Shown here piece by piece: positions 13,926 to 27,289 of a stretch of DNA of 64,000 nt. A program made the position numbers and the translations under genes. Where the stretch lies: assembly GCF_000499845.2 (NCBI RefSeq), contig NC_023754.2, positions 24,028,611 through 24,092,610 of the forward strand, read 5' to 3'. The notes below the pieces were generated by a model. It had not been told where the DNA came from. It searched no databases and saw nothing but the letters and a program-made list of their open reading frames with translations. Origin of the DNA: Phaseolus vulgaris (lineage: Eukaryota > Streptophyta > Magnoliopsida > Fabales > Fabaceae). How positions within the stretch are numbered: position 1 is the first letter of the stretch; each line of letters starts with the position of its first letter.

Positions 13926-16900
13926 CTTCTTTCAACATGTTCATGAATTGCTTTAATGTGTCCACAACCCCCATGTGATCATGAGTCCTTCTGATGCCAC
14001 CCAGCAACCATGGTGTGGGGTGCCCCAATTCATTTCAATTGCAATACACAGTTTCAGACTTAAGATTGAAAATTGTAGTTTTCCATTCATCAATTATTTC
14101 AAATCCTGGTCTTGTGATCCATGATTGTGGTCCTTGTTCTAAAGAATGATTTAATTTTTGTTAGGATTAGTGTAGAGTTGTAATGATGAAAAGCATGATG
14201 AAATCCTGTTTTTCCCAGAAACTTCTTGCAGATACGAGACCTTAACTCAATGCCAACAAATCAATTCCAAGAATGATTAGACATTTGACAATCATCATAT
14301 GTGGACACATTCTTTTCACTGTTTCATAATCAATCAGTATTGGTCCTTGACGCGTAAACTTAAAACCTCCAAACATGTTTCTTATGAAAACTTCACTTAA
14401 TATAATATTCATTTTGTTAAAGTGCCATGATTTTGTTTTAACTGCACTGTGTTTCAAAGTGCTTTAAAGAACACAGAACTTTTTTTGGTCTTCATGTATG
14501 ATTTCTCTAATTTGAAAGGACTTTAACAGATCTACTAAACATGACAGACACACAGAGACTAATTTCAGCATGTAAAAATAAATTTTGATGAGTTGGAAAA
14601 TCTACAAACATTTTCAGAAACACTCCTGCATAGTTAAACCAGTCAATGTAAAAGCAGTGCAAAATAAGGCATAATTCTGTACTTTGTGAACATGAAATGT
14701 CTTATAGAATGATACATGGTGAAAAAGATAATCATATGCACTTAGCATGAGCCTTGGACCACATGTACTGACTCAAAATAAGTTCAAATAGTTTCATTTA
14801 TATGTTTGTAATAGTTGAAAAAATGTCACTGTATGTATTTTAATGAACAACGTTTAACTATCAAATTGCTTTGTAATTGTTAAACAACATTTTTCACTAG
14901 TGAGAATGTCTCTTAAGAAATTACTGATAGTGAAACTTTGGCATATTATTGATACATTTGAATGAACATTTTGTGAAAGTTTATAATGATGAAAAATTTG
15001 ACAGCAAGAATAGTGGTAAGTTTATCTGATATATGTGAATCTGATATAACATGTAGGTTCTGGACAGCAATAAATATGGCAATGTCCATTGACAGAAGAG
15101 CAGATTGAAAAGAAGCATTATTAGGTTTGGCAAGACAGAGAATATGGGAAAAAGTTAGCAAAAAAGATGAGAAGCAAAGTGAGGGAGATTGGTGTGCATC
15201 ACTTTCTTCCAATTTCTCTTTTGGAGGCTGCTGGATCACCACGATAGCCACCAATTTGTGAGTATTATAAACAAACAAAACTTTTATATTATATTATATT
15301 ATAATTCCTAGCTAGTGTTGTCACGAGTCACGTACTTTAATGAAACTTATGAATGTAAATATATAAAAAAATGAAACATTGGAGCCCTTAAGGGATAGGG
15401 TGTGGACCAGTCTTAGCATCAACTTCTTGTGGTGACATAGATGGATGATGGTTTTTTTGTTTCCTCTCACACTTTTAAATCAATTTAAGAGTACTTCTTT
15501 GGCTTTACTCACCATCTTCATGATGTGATTCAATTCAATATTTTTATTACTTCTTTGCCTTTTCTTTTTTTCTTTTCCTTTCAAGCACAAGTGGAAACCC
15601 ATGAAAAATGCACCACCATGATTTTCTGTAACAAGTGACGCAATTTGAACTGTTGTAGGTCTCTTTCATAGACCAAGCACAAGCCATTGAAAGCAAAAAA
15701 GAAAAACAAATATGATCCATTTGGTGCCATTTTCTTGAGTAATTCATTGTATAATCAGCTATTGTCAGCATTAATGTTTAGGGCAATGACCCAAATGGCA
15801 CGCAAGCATGCTTTACAAGTTCATCACACAACAATATACAAAGAAATAAAATACAAGAACAAACCTTAAAAAAAATCACATTTTTTTATCAAAATGAAAT
15901 TTCAATTTCAACTAAAAAGACAAGAAAAAATATTTAAGTGATGGCCTTCAATTTTCTGGAAAGTTGACCTGAAGGTAACCTACATCATCACATGCTAATG
16001 CATGCCTTCCATAAATGTTATATAGTTTAAGATTAAGTGATTTCTATTATTGTGATATTTTCTTTTGAAATCAAAAATAGTTTTATATTTTTAGTATCAC
16101 ACAAATTAACAAAGATGAAATCATTATTGATAAAAAGATATTTAAAAATTCATTTTATTTTTATCATAAAGACTCCCAAACAATGCTATAAAATCAAGCA
16201 TTATCCAAGAATGATGGTTACGTAAAGCATTTGTTTGAGTAGTGAGTATGTGTGAGTAAGGAAGATGAAAAAAGCATCTTTTGATTTGGAAAAAAGGGTA
16301 ACCTTTTTTGTTGTGATGCCAAACAACATGGTCTCATAGTATCATCTGCTTGTACTGAAGAAGAAGAAGAAGATAAATAATTATCCAGTTTCCTTAATTG
16401 CTTTTATTTGAAGTCTCTTAAGATAATGATGGGTGGCATAGTTATTAAAAGAAAAAGACAGTTATTGATGATGAGAAATGAGGTTGAAATGAAAGCAGAG
16501 AATTTGATGAGAGGAAAAGGACAGAGTAATTTGATATTTGCAATCTGTTGAATTGGTCCCACAAGCACACCCCAGATACTTACTTTTCACCCATAATTAA
16601 CCACTATTTTAGTTTTGGCTTGTTTGTGTGTGTAAGCTCCAAAATCAACCATGTGTGCAATGAAAGAAACAGAGCCTAATGGTGTTGTCTTTTCAGAAAA
16701 ACAATGAAAAGATGAAAACGGTTTTGGGGAAGGACATTTATGATATGCTGTGCAAACTTGCAATCATATCATTTTCAATAACTTCACCCATTTATTTAAA
16801 GCTGATTTAGACCATTTCATGTGCTTCACCCTTCTCACAACTTGTGTTTTTTATAATTTTATTTATTGTGGTTCTCATCCACATCAGGGTCAGACTAATT

Positions 16901-19238
16901 TAGAAGCAAGGAATCAAGAAAGCCATTGTTAGGTGAAACGTTGAATGGGGAAGGTACTCACAATTAATAAACTCAATATCCTCATCTAATGTGCCTCCTC
17001 TTATATAAAATTCCACCTAAATCTTTCTTTTTTTAATTCTTATTTGTAGTTACATGTTTATTATTATATCTCTAAGATTGTATGTATAATTTACTCCATT
17101 ATTTCCTTCTCAAATGTCAACTGTTTTCAGTTTTATGATGAACACAATATCTTGACTTTCTCAAAACTATTTATTTGAGGTTTTCATTCAAGTACATAAA
17201 TAATAGTATACAAAAGAAAGGTATTTGATAACCATGAATGTTTCAAATGAAAGTTAAGCATATTTTTGAAAATTTGGTGTGATCTTGCAAGAACGTGTTA
17301 AAAGTGAAGCCTTGTAAGTCACAATGTCAAATTCACAACGGTTTTGTTTTCTTGTTCTAATAAAAAAGAGTTGTCGTAGTTGTTGAATGAAGATTTGTGC
17401 TTGAATGAAGTGATGATGTTAGCATCATTTGATTACATAAATTTGGGAGATATCAGAAATAAATTTTTGACTAACGTATATAGTTTGACTTCTAGGGGTG
17501 AATTATTTATTAACAGAAAATCATCTTCAACATACATGCATGCATGTTTTCTGATCAATTTTCAACAATGGAGATTTCTAATAGAATCTGGTATTTGGTG
17601 GCTTTTGTGTTAACATGTTTGTAAGAAATTCTAACAAAGAAAAGTTGGAAAGGTTTGGGCCATGTTGACTAAGATAAATGAATTGGGCCATTTAACATAA
17701 GAACCCACGTGTAACTTCTGTTGAATTGTAATTTGTAAGGAAAGAGAAGTTTTCAACACGTAATGCATGAGTTTGAAAATTTGGCTATTGACCCCTGAAG
17801 CAACATGTAACAATAATATGCTCGTAAAGTGTATTTTACTCTACCAATTTGCTTCTGGAACCTATTAGTTTAATCATAAAACTTTGCCTATTTTTGTGTA
17901 TTTCTGTTCATCTGGAACATTTTGAAATTTCCAGTTATAGGGAGCAAATGGATGATAATTTTGTTTAGTTTCTTCTTTTTTCTTTCTTATTCTTAAACTT
18001 ATAGGTGTATCAATATTATGTGTGTTTTAATCAGAGAAAAAAAAATAAAGTCTTTATTAATCATTAATTGTGAGTGCTTTTACTAATAAGCATGTGATGT
18101 TCTCACAACTATAGGAGAGGTTTGAAGTTAACACTTCATGCAAATTATGCAAAGTTTTCCATCACTAATCAATTTGTAGTGGATATCAAGCATCTAAAAA
18201 TAGAATATTAATTAAAAAAGTAAGAGAACATTAAACAAAGTAAATTATGATGTAGATGTTACTCTTCATTAACTATTATTTTTTTAAAGAATTGTTAATA
18301 ATGAACAAAATTATTTGAATTTTTTTTTCAAATATTTTGTTAATGGCTAGTTAAAACTGAAAATAAAAATATTTAAAGATAATTTTACTTGTACATTAGA
18401 GAGTTGAATGATTTGTTTTTATAATTGAAAACCAAAACCACTTACTTGGATTTTCAAAATTGAGGTAAAACTTTAGAAAGTGAGTTGAAAATTTAGTCAA
18501 TTTCATTCTAATAGAATACTTCTGCTTAAAACTGGTGGTCACTGCCCTTGGATGTTTTACTTTGTTAAAATGAAAGTGTTTTTTTTTATTGCAGTGCAAT
18601 AGTTGTAAAAAATAAATTTTGTGAGAGCCTACAACTTTGCTATAAATTTAGAAATTTTATATTATCCATTTTTTCATACTGAAAAACTAATGAATGGGTC
18701 TCTATTAGTAGTTCTTCAACAAAACTGCTCATAAAGGATTTTTAAATTTAAAGATTGTAGAAAATATAATTGTAAGCTTCCACGAAAATAAAAAGTAATC
18801 TACGATGATTAATAGTAAAATGACATTTGAAGAAGTGAAAATAAAATCATATATTTCTGCTGTCAGCAATCTTCTTTGGGGACTCTCACTGAAAAGTTTA
18901 CTTCCACGAAAACAGTAACCTTGGAAGGCCCCAGGTTCAATAGATCTAAAGGTCGACAGTGCAAAATGATGTAACTGGAATCATTAGAAAGAATAAGATC
19001 AAATAACAGATTTACATGATTGATGACTATGAATAAAATGAAAAATGAACTTCAAATTGACAACCCAATTTATATATTCAAAAGCATTTATAAGTAGAAC
19101 AAAGTGACAAACATATATTATGACCTTTATCTATATCCTATATTTATATTACATACAAACTCATGCCATACATTAGGATCTTTCCTCAGATAATCTCAAG
19201 CTTGAAGTAACATGATAAAGGGCCTCCGAGAATGGCGC

Positions 19239-22200
19239 CTATTTCCCACAGTTGAACCCACGACACACAGATAGAACTATTATAAGGATCAGTGCTATCA
19301 AAATTCCCAAGACAATCAGCTTTATCTTCATGTTTTGTAGCCACATTTTTCGACGGATTCTGGTCCCAGAAGTCCTGAAATCTTGTGCCTGAAAAAAATA
19401 TCTTTCCTCAACATGGTAAAACATAAATTGGTACTGCCACATCCATATCCAAGCCAAACAAAAAATGAAAGCATATGGAAATCAGGATCCAAGACTTTTC
19501 TTTCATTTTTTTGGCATGTGGAGAGAGAAGAGAGTGAAAACTGGACTATATACAAATCATTCTTTAAAAACAAAAGTGATTGTAACTAGCTGGTCTGAAA
19601 CAATGAAGACACCAAAACTGAGAAATCTCCTTTCAGTATTTAGAAATACGCTATAGTTAACATTCGCTTAAAATATTATTAGGCCAGAAAAAGAAATAAA
19701 TCTCCTTTCACACCTTAAATATATATATATATATAAGGTGTCAAAATGGGTTCAAACCCTGAGTCAACCCGGCTCACCAAGGGTTCCAGCCGAGTTGGTT
19801 TGGAAAAAATACAGTATTTTTAAAAGTTTGTCAAACTGAACCCAGCTTATTTAACCCACAAGTTAGTGAGTTGACCCATAACCCACCAAAAACAACCCTT
19901 TGTCATTTTTTTATCATTTTTCATCATTTGTTAATTATAATTGTTTACTACTTCTAAGTTCTAATTAGGTAGGTTAGTAATTAGATCTTTTTAAAGATTA
20001 TAATGTTGGTCAATAATGCTTAAGTGGTCTGTATACTTAGTTTATTTGTTTGCGTAATTATATAGGTTGACACTTTAATTTTCACTTACTATCTATAATA
20101 ATGTTTAGTGAAATAGATAAACTGAAATAGATAAACACTTTGATTGTACTGCTATAAATAGATGAGTCAATCTATTTTAATTGTACTACAGTAAATATAT
20201 AAAATAAGTTGAGAGAACAAAACATGTTTAAGTTAGTTAGTCCACCTAACCCATTAACCCGTGGTAGGTCGAGCCAAGTTACAAAATTTCTGACTCACCA
20301 AAAGTGAGCTAGGTTGAGTTGACTCATTTTGTCTGAGCTGGGTTGGCTCACTTTGGCACCACTACATACATACTTTCTAAACACATAGTACACATACTGA
20401 CCTGGTTATGAAGGTTCTCTGTCTTATCCACCAGAAGCTCTATCTTTTCACCCCTGTCCAGAACCTACATTAAATTATACATGTCAATATAATTTGATCA
20501 AATGTCCTTATACATCAGACATATTGAACCAATTAAAGGCCTGACAAAAAATTGATGGCAATTTTCTTCTATCAATAAATATAACTGCAACAATCTTGTC
20601 TTGGCTTGTCTTGTCTTAAGGCACAGGTAGAATATTGTAATAACATGGAAGAGAACCCAAAAAGTCACTCCTCTATGTGCCATTGATATAGCACAAATTT
20701 CTACTGCCTAGGTGAATAAACATTAGTAGAATATAAGTAATAATGGGATGTGAGACAAAAAAAACGTTAAATTAATCCAACTGCCCAAGGAATATAAAGA
20801 AAGAACCCTTCCGATTGTCAAAGAATTCAAATATTGCGAATGGCCTGATCACAAAATGTAATAGGCTAACGATTGCAATTTCAAATAAGCACCCAAGTAA
20901 GGGACCACAATAAGATTTGACAACCAGTGAGAGAAGCAAAATATGAGCATCAAAATTCAAATCATAGCAGCCATTCCAAAACACGCTATACTCAAAAGAT
21001 AGCCAATAGTCCAATACAATGCAAAGAATTGGATCTACACATGCACAATAATGCTCAAACCTCATTAGAAAAAATAAACTTAAAAAACTAAGGTATGGCC
21101 ACAGCAAACAGGGTGGAAATATACACCAAAGGCAATGAATACAGTGCAAATAATTTATATTATACATAAGAAAACAAAAAAAAATTGAGACATGGATAAA
21201 TGCAACGGGGAGCAGGACTGGGCAACATTGTCCAATCCTAGAAATAGATAGAATTGAAACTAAAAATATTATATGAAAATACTTCATTGAGGCCAAGGCT
21301 AATGGTGAGCAATAAATGCCGGACAATTAATAGAATAATACACAACAAAGAAATCGGACAACTAGAGCTACTTTTGTCAAATAGGTGAAGAATTATGAGT
21401 CAAGTAACACAATTAACAGCAGAGACACATATACCACAAGGAACTGAACAGAAAGTACTGGGTAGCTAGAATTGACTGGAAAAATGAGAGAAAGACCCAG
21501 ATTTTGGCTGTCTGAGAATTGAAAGGTGTCTGACAGAATTTAGAAACACGTAGAAAGCAGACTTTTCTTTAATAAACCAGGGTTCTAACCTCAAAATCAT
21601 TAAAATGCAAAAATGATTGAGAAACACCACAAAATGGAGCCAGAATAACCATACATGTGCACAAAACAAGCTTTTCACTCATGCTTAGTGGGGTGATCAT
21701 GAAGGACACGATCCCTGCCACTACACACAGTGCAAAAAACATGATACGATGGAACTACTGCTGCAGCTTGGTGCCATGACATGCCGCTAAAGTATTAACT
21801 ATGGATTATTAGAGAACTAGGTAGATCACTATAACACCTGTTACTACGTAAGTTAGCCTTCTAATGCATAAGGTACTGTATGTATCTAGCTCACAGCTCG
21901 GTACTTCTGTTAACTAATTTCCTACAGTTTTCTACAGTTACTATAGATATTTCCACTATCACTGTTCTGCTACAGTCTGTGTTGAAATACAATAAGTTAG
22001 GGCAAGGTTATCTGCCTAATTAGGTTATCTGAGTTCTACCTCATTTTCCCACACTTCCTATCATTTTCCTTTCACAATTTATGGTCTTTAAAATAATTAA
22101 ATTAGCCTCATTACTTTGAGCTAACCTCAAAGATCAGATGGACAGATTGAACATTCAAAGTAACACTGCTCCTCTAAGAAAGACTAGTGATCATTAGTAA

Positions 22201-25200
22201 ATTGAAAGACAACTACCTTCTCTCAACCTACTCTAATACCCTTGATTCCTGTAAAGTATCAACAGCGGTTAAGAACTTATGGCTTACTACTGAGGAGACA
22301 AGTAGGTGGAAAGTTCCCTTACCCAACTCCCCACAGCCCAATAGAAACCAACTTTTTCCATCTATATGAAAAACCGAAACTCACTTGACCATAAGCATTT
22401 ACACAATCCAACAATTATACTAGATTGCATTTTCTTTTCTTCTAACATCATCGACCACTTTTCATCCTCTATCAAAACAGAGCCTGATATCAGTCTTCTT
22501 CCAATGACATGACAGCACTCAGCTTTTTAAATGCTTTGTGATAAACCTTCTTTCATGGTAGCAGGACTCAGCCTATTAAAGTCATCACAGATTCTAAAAC
22601 CTAGACAGTAGACAGAAAACATGGGAAACAGTTTCAACATAAAAATGGAAATGGAAAACTTATTGGTTTCGGATTTCTGTTCCTACTCCCCTGCCTTGGC
22701 CCCTTTTTGCCAACTATGCCAGCTAGCTACTCGAATATTATAATAAACAATCTCATTTTCTTTCTTGTTGGATGTCACATATACAAACCATAATCCTTTT
22801 AGGGAAAAGAAGATTTTATAATCACTTACAGATCCCAAATGTATTAAAGACAACATCTACGTACAGTTATGTCAGATCAGTATCCAATATGCCTAAGCAT
22901 GACCCGAACAAATATCAATGCTTCACAAGCACAATCCATGAACTTCATACAAAATAGACTCGTGTTCAGTTTTGCACAGAGGTCCACTCAATGTTGTTGT
23001 CTTATATATTCTGGGAATTTAGACAGACACAATAATGTTTATTGATTGGCAAAAATTATTCTTGTACCCACCAATCTCTTCAGTTTACTACCATCTTAAA
23101 TTAGTGCAACTAAGTAGTTCATGTGTACCTTTTCAATATTCTCCATCATGACACCTTTAACTTCAGAAACCTGAGCTTTCACCTTCGCAAGCTTGCTGAT
23201 CTCTTCAGGATGATCAACACAGTACTGCATATGTTCCCTCAACTTTGGCCTGGGCAAAGACCTTAACACATTAGCTAAAACAACAATATAAACCCACGGC
23301 CTTATACTTTAAAAGCTTAGAACAGAAACATAATACCCAAATTCCTTGTTAAGGCTGTTCGCAGGAGCTGTGGCAGCCTTTCCACCACCATATTTTGACA
23401 CAAAATCATCTTTAACACGCTCTAAAAAAGCCATGGGCACTTGCCTTCCAATTGATTCATCTGCAACAATACAATATGCTACAAAATTCCAAAAGTAAGA
23501 CATTTCAGAACACAACCACACTTCAAAATTTTAAGCCTCACCTATACAAAGCAATATCAGTTGATAAAACTAGAAAAAGAAATCACAAAAAACAGAATGC
23601 AACATGGTTATCAATCTTAGATAACAGATATTTGTGGCCAAAACCTCAAAAGAAAATAGTAAGATAATGTATAATTGGATAACTGCAATTCTGAATTTTT
23701 TATACAGATTAAAGAAATGACGCGTCTTATGAAAGAAATGACTGCCAAGGAGACAGGCACGGAAGCCGAGACAAGTGTTCCTAAGGCAGTGAACCAACCT
23801 GACAGTTCTGAGCAGACGCCAACTAAAGTTCCCCCAAAGCGCAAACATAACGTAGCCCAAGAGAACGTCATTGCTCTAACTAACAAAAATCACAAGGAGC
23901 CTTTCACCAAGCACTTTAAATCTGATAGGCACTCCTTAAGTGGTCATGGAAGACAATTGGGATTCAGTGGATCAGGGTGAATTTATGGCGAAGGAACATC
24001 TTTTTGGGATACCGCCTTTCCTCACTCGACCCATAACTGAGCCCATAATACTTTGGAGGTAGACTTAGTGAAATTTAGTAAGTATTACCTGAGTAGGGGC
24101 TTACAAAATTGTCTTAACAAAGCCATTGCCTTGGCATACATGAGCGAAGTAAAGGCCAAAAAGTCTTGATCCAATGAAAAGAAACTTATTCGTTCCATGA
24201 AAGAAACCAAACAAGAGTTAGAAAGCCTAAAAGCTGAGATGATGAAGATGAAGGACGCATGTCAAAAGGAAAATGATGATTCGACGAAAGTTGAAGCGGA
24301 TGCCCATGCTGAAAAGGAGTCTCACATTGTTGATCATGTTTCCAAGATGCAGGGTTGGGAAGAAGAAAAGAAGAAACTGCTGAAAACCAAAATTGGGTTA
24401 AAGTTGGAAGTGACGAAAGCCTTTGATGGAGTATTGTAAGGACAAAACTGTCATGGAGCTCCAAGTTCCAAAGCGGACAATATCTCGAATGCGATGATGG
24501 ACCCTAACAATCCTATCTCAACGAACTTGAGTTGCCATCTGTGGAAATGGATAAGTAGTTCCAAAGGCGAACTCTTGTTCCCCTTAGACCTCGACCGGGG
24601 GCTTGTTTCAATACTCCCGATAGTCTCACATCACTTAGGAGTTGAGACAAATGCCAATTTAAATACGCTTTCCTCGACCGGGGGGCTTGTTTCAATACGC
24701 CCAATAGTCTCACATCACTTAGGAGTTTAGACAAATGTCAATTTAAATACGCTTTTCTCTCTTAACCCTCTAAGACGCCTTTTAAGGACAAAATCGTAAT
24801 GGAACTCTAAGCTCCAAATCGGACAATACCTCAAATGCGGTAATTGACCCTAATGACAATGACTTGAAATTGGAACAATTCCCAAGAAAGCAATATACCC
24901 ATGTTCAACTAACTTTAATTCCTAAAGGCAGGGGTTATTGATCCCCATGGGATGGGAATTCATATTTCTTGGTAAAAATTCACAAATACCCTCAATTCAC
25001 TACCCTTTCATTTACATAAACTTATGTTACTCACATAATTTATTTCCTGCATAATATTAAGTCTATTAATCATAGACTTTTTTATCATTTTCATTTATAT
25101 GGCTTCGTGAGTGTTACTTCCATAATTATACTAACTACTTATATTGCTATATTTACTCTCAAATAATCCTTAGGATTATGTAAGACGAAAACGGTTTCTT

Positions 25201-26992
25201 ACAAAATAATTACCTAAAGAATCGAATTAAGAATCTATCATTTTTAATGTGGGATTGTTTTCACTGCTTCTTGTGTTGCATATCCCTAGATATATGGAAC
25301 TACGCCAGCTTGCCCATGTGCTAATATATTAAACCATTTTGTATGAATTTTGATCCTCCCCTCGTTGTTGTTAACAAGAGAGGTCCTTTTTAATAAATTT
25401 TTACCATTATTATAATTACTACGTAATATATACGGTTGAAATAAAAACTAACAAACTCACTAAACCAGGCCCGCTTGTTACCCAGTTTTCTTTCATAGTT
25501 TTAATTGGTTTTTATTTCAACAGTGGATTAAGTGAAAAATAATAAACATACAGCATGGTTAGGATTTATTAAACAAGACCTCTCAATAAGCAGTAAGTAG
25601 AAGAGTATCCAAATCGATTTTAATATTATATATTATACCAAAAAAATAATACAATATATACCCAGATATTATTATTATAAATTATAACAACTAGAAGATG
25701 TGTTTCCTGTCAATGTCTTGGTTGGCTTTTTAATGGCCGATATAAACTCTTTTAATATGCAATGGAGAACAAAATTCAAGAGTTAATTGATCAAAAATAC
25801 CTCATGATAGTTTATAACAATTTATAAAGATAAATATATGAAAAAAAATTAGTAATGTACTTATGATATTTATCTTATTTTTATTTTTATGCATTATATT
25901 AATAAATTAGCATCTTTTACATAGTAAGGGAATTTTGATAATTTTAACATACATCCCAATAAAATATATTATGAACCAAACACATTTTAATTATTTCCAG
26001 GAATATAATCAAGATTCCCACGAACTTTAGTTATTAACCAAACACGTTTTTTTTATAAGCAGGCATGTTGTCCCAAAGAAATGTAATCCCAGGAATGAAT
26101 TAGATAACTTGAAAGTAAACTCAAAACATAAATAAAGAAAAACAAAAGGGTGAGCGACGCCACAGCAGAAAAACGGAAGACCGTAGAAAAGACCTGCGTG
26201 CGACTGTGAGAGAAAAAAATCTTGCGTGGAAACTGGATCGTGTTACGGATAACAGGCACAAAGAGGAATGGAATGCAGAACTTGGATCAAAAGAATTGTG
26301 TAAAAACAGGTGAGGATGTGGGTGATAAAAGAAAAGAGTTTTGAACAAGAGATTTCGAACGCAACACACTACTGATGAAAAAGAGTGATTTCACAAAATA
26401 AGCCTCCAAAAACAGGCACAAGAACAGGAAATCCACAAATATTCACAATTTCTGGCCCGACATCTGCAAAACCTGAACGCTCCCCGATTCAATTATCCTT
26501 GAGACCACCACAACGCGTTATGTATTGCGCACCATTAACAACTTCGCACAGGAATAACACCTAATCTGAATAACCATTGCATTCCCCCAATAACTACAAA
26601 ACACATTACTAAAGCAGCACACACCGATATAGTCCTCGTGTTTCTCGGTCTGTTGTTTTACGCACACGCAACAACACAAACTAGTTTCACCAACAAACGG
26701 AACCCTAAAATAAACGATCTAGAACCACATTCAGCACAAGCAACAAGCATGAAGAACATCATCACAAAACTGAAAGAAAACAAACACAGAAAAAGAACAT
26801 ACTGTAGCCATTGTCGACGAGGTAATTGAAGGTGTGGGCGTCGCAGTTGTAGGTGAACTTGTTGTTACTGGCAGGGAGCTTCTGAAGGCACTGGAAGGCG
26901 ATGGAGTTGAAGTTTCCGCTGAATTCAGTGTACTCCGCAAGAATTACCGTTCCACGAGACACGAACGCGTAGATCAGAGACCTCTGCCCCAT
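19239..26992 (-). CDS. VAMP72-family R-SNARE, VAMP724-like
   Basis: Five exons (26992-26803, 23478-23337, 23249-23129, 20464-20402, 19388-19239) join in frame at GT/AG sites to give 221 residues, the usual VAMP72 length. Residues 1-110 are the longin domain, starting [20 protein letters not shown]. The R-SNARE helix runs about 127-190, with the zero-layer arginine R155 in VLDRGEK. A transmembrane anchor lies at about 195-214, ending [12 protein letters not shown]72 proteins sit on secretory and endosomal vesicles and pair with plasma-membrane Q-SNAREs in exocytosis. The [10 protein letters not shown] segment and the GFNC tail favour VAMP724 over VAMP721/722. The acidic longin insertion of VAMP727 is absent. 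Introns 1 (3.3 kb) and 3 (2.7 kb) are long, and introns 1 and 4 carry mobile-element relics. Nothing in the coding exons looks broken. Confidence 0.93.
19735..20363. mobile_element. MITE-like element with imperfect TIRs in VAMP72 intron 4
   Basis: The left end reads AAGGTGTCAAAATGGGTT and the reverse complement of the right end reads AGTGGTGCCAAAGTGAG, so the termini match as imperfect inverted repeats about 630 bases apart. The subterminal regions are rich in GAGTTGACCC/GGGTTGGCTC-type words on both sides. There is no transposase frame. The GGTG(T/C)CAAA termini resemble hAT-type non-autonomous elements, which is inference. A target-site duplication was not clear because the left flank is an AT repeat. 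Confidence 0.55.
20465..23128 (-). other. VAMP72 intron 3, no second gene recognised
   Basis: A 2.66-kb intron bounded by a GTACAC donor and a TGTAG acceptor on the minus strand. It contains a 184-codon open frame on the sense strand at 20772-21326 that begins with TTG. Its translation is hydrophobic and matches no family I know, so I treat it as chance or as a decayed insertion. Confidence 0.7.
23675..24464 (+). pseudogene. Decayed retroelement-like coding fragment in VAMP72 intron 1
   Basis: On the strand opposite to the gene, two blocks of coding-like sequence are separated by stops. About 23675-23980 gives a charged segment with [10 protein letters not shown]. About 24080-24440, broken by stops, gives a Lys/Glu-rich coiled coil with [19 protein letters not shown]. 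This pattern, a low-complexity charged region, a hydrophobic patch ([15 protein letters not shown]) and then a long coiled coil, resembles gag-like or 'putative plant transposon' proteins of gypsy-type elements. No protease, RT or integrase is nearby. The assignment is tentative, and it is clearly not an intact gene. Confidence 0.5.
24590..24755. repeat. 83-bp direct repeat, two copies
   Basis: Copy 1 starts CTCGACCGGGGGCTTGTTTC at 24590 and copy 2 starts with the same word at 24673, a period of 83. Both run through AGTCTCACATCACTTAGGAG to AAATACGCTTT with a handful of differences. It sits just downstream of the decayed retroelement-like segment and is probably part of the same insertion. Confidence 0.85.
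25000..26700 (-). other. Remainder of VAMP72 intron 1
   Basis: AT-rich DNA to about 26.1 kb, then more balanced sequence up to exon 1. Nothing coding is recognised. Confidence 0.6.
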
Positions 26993-27270
26993 GAATGAGA
27001 ATCTGAATTGAGTGTTGGGTAGGGTTTTGGAGTTCGATTGTTGCAAGAGAGAGATCTGGGAACAGTTTCTTGGTGGTGATGGTGTCACGCTTTTGCTCAA
27101 TCCAACACCCAAATCGAAATTCTTCTCTCTCACAAACACACACACTTTCTTTGGGATTTGTAGGGAGAAAAAGGAAGAGAAAACAGAAAAGAGGGTTTAG
27201 AAAAGCGGTGAGAAATAGAGGGAGAAAGTGGTCATAGGGAAGTTATCACAACACTCTGTTATAACTTTTT

Positions 27271-27280
27271 CTATTTATAG
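27271..27280 (-). promoter_or_regulatory. TATA box of the VAMP72 gene
   Basis: The minus strand reads CTATAAATAG, a consensus TATA box, about 280 bases upstream of the start codon. Transcription would then begin near 27.24 kb and give a leader of about 250 bases without an intron. The leader is pyrimidine-rich and contains GT-repeat sequence. Confidence 0.6.
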
Positions 27281-27289
27281 TTTCTTGGT

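Larger units (their letters stand above)
10710..19200. other. Gene-free DNA, less AT-rich than its left flank
   Basis: About 8.5 kb in which I recognise no protein. Composition from about 11 to 18 kb is visibly less A/T-biased than 5-10 kb, with many short open frames on both strands, but none exceeds about 110 codons, has plausible splice partners or shows a domain. It contains a long (AT)n tract at 13885-13922 and a small perfect hairpin at 12728-12743. It could hold non-coding transcripts, distal regulatory DNA or a decayed gene. Nothing in the bases decides between these. Confidence 0.6.

Noticed and set aside
15085..15110. TTGACAGAAGAGCAG, resembling the start of miR156
   Set aside because: The match breaks after 13 bases and no complementary arm is present.
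14946..15278. 110-codon minus-strand frame in the gene-free interval
   Set aside because: No recognisable domain, signal peptide or conserved peptide motif, and no plausible adjoining exons.
20772..21326. 184-codon open frame inside VAMP72 intron 3
   Set aside because: It begins with TTG, its translation is hydrophobic low-quality sequence with no family resemblance, and it lies within an intron between conserved exons.
26993..27145. 51-residue N-terminal extension of the VAMP72 protein
   Set aside because: The frame is open upstream but its first codon is GTG, with no ATG before MGQRSL, which is the standard VAMP72 start.
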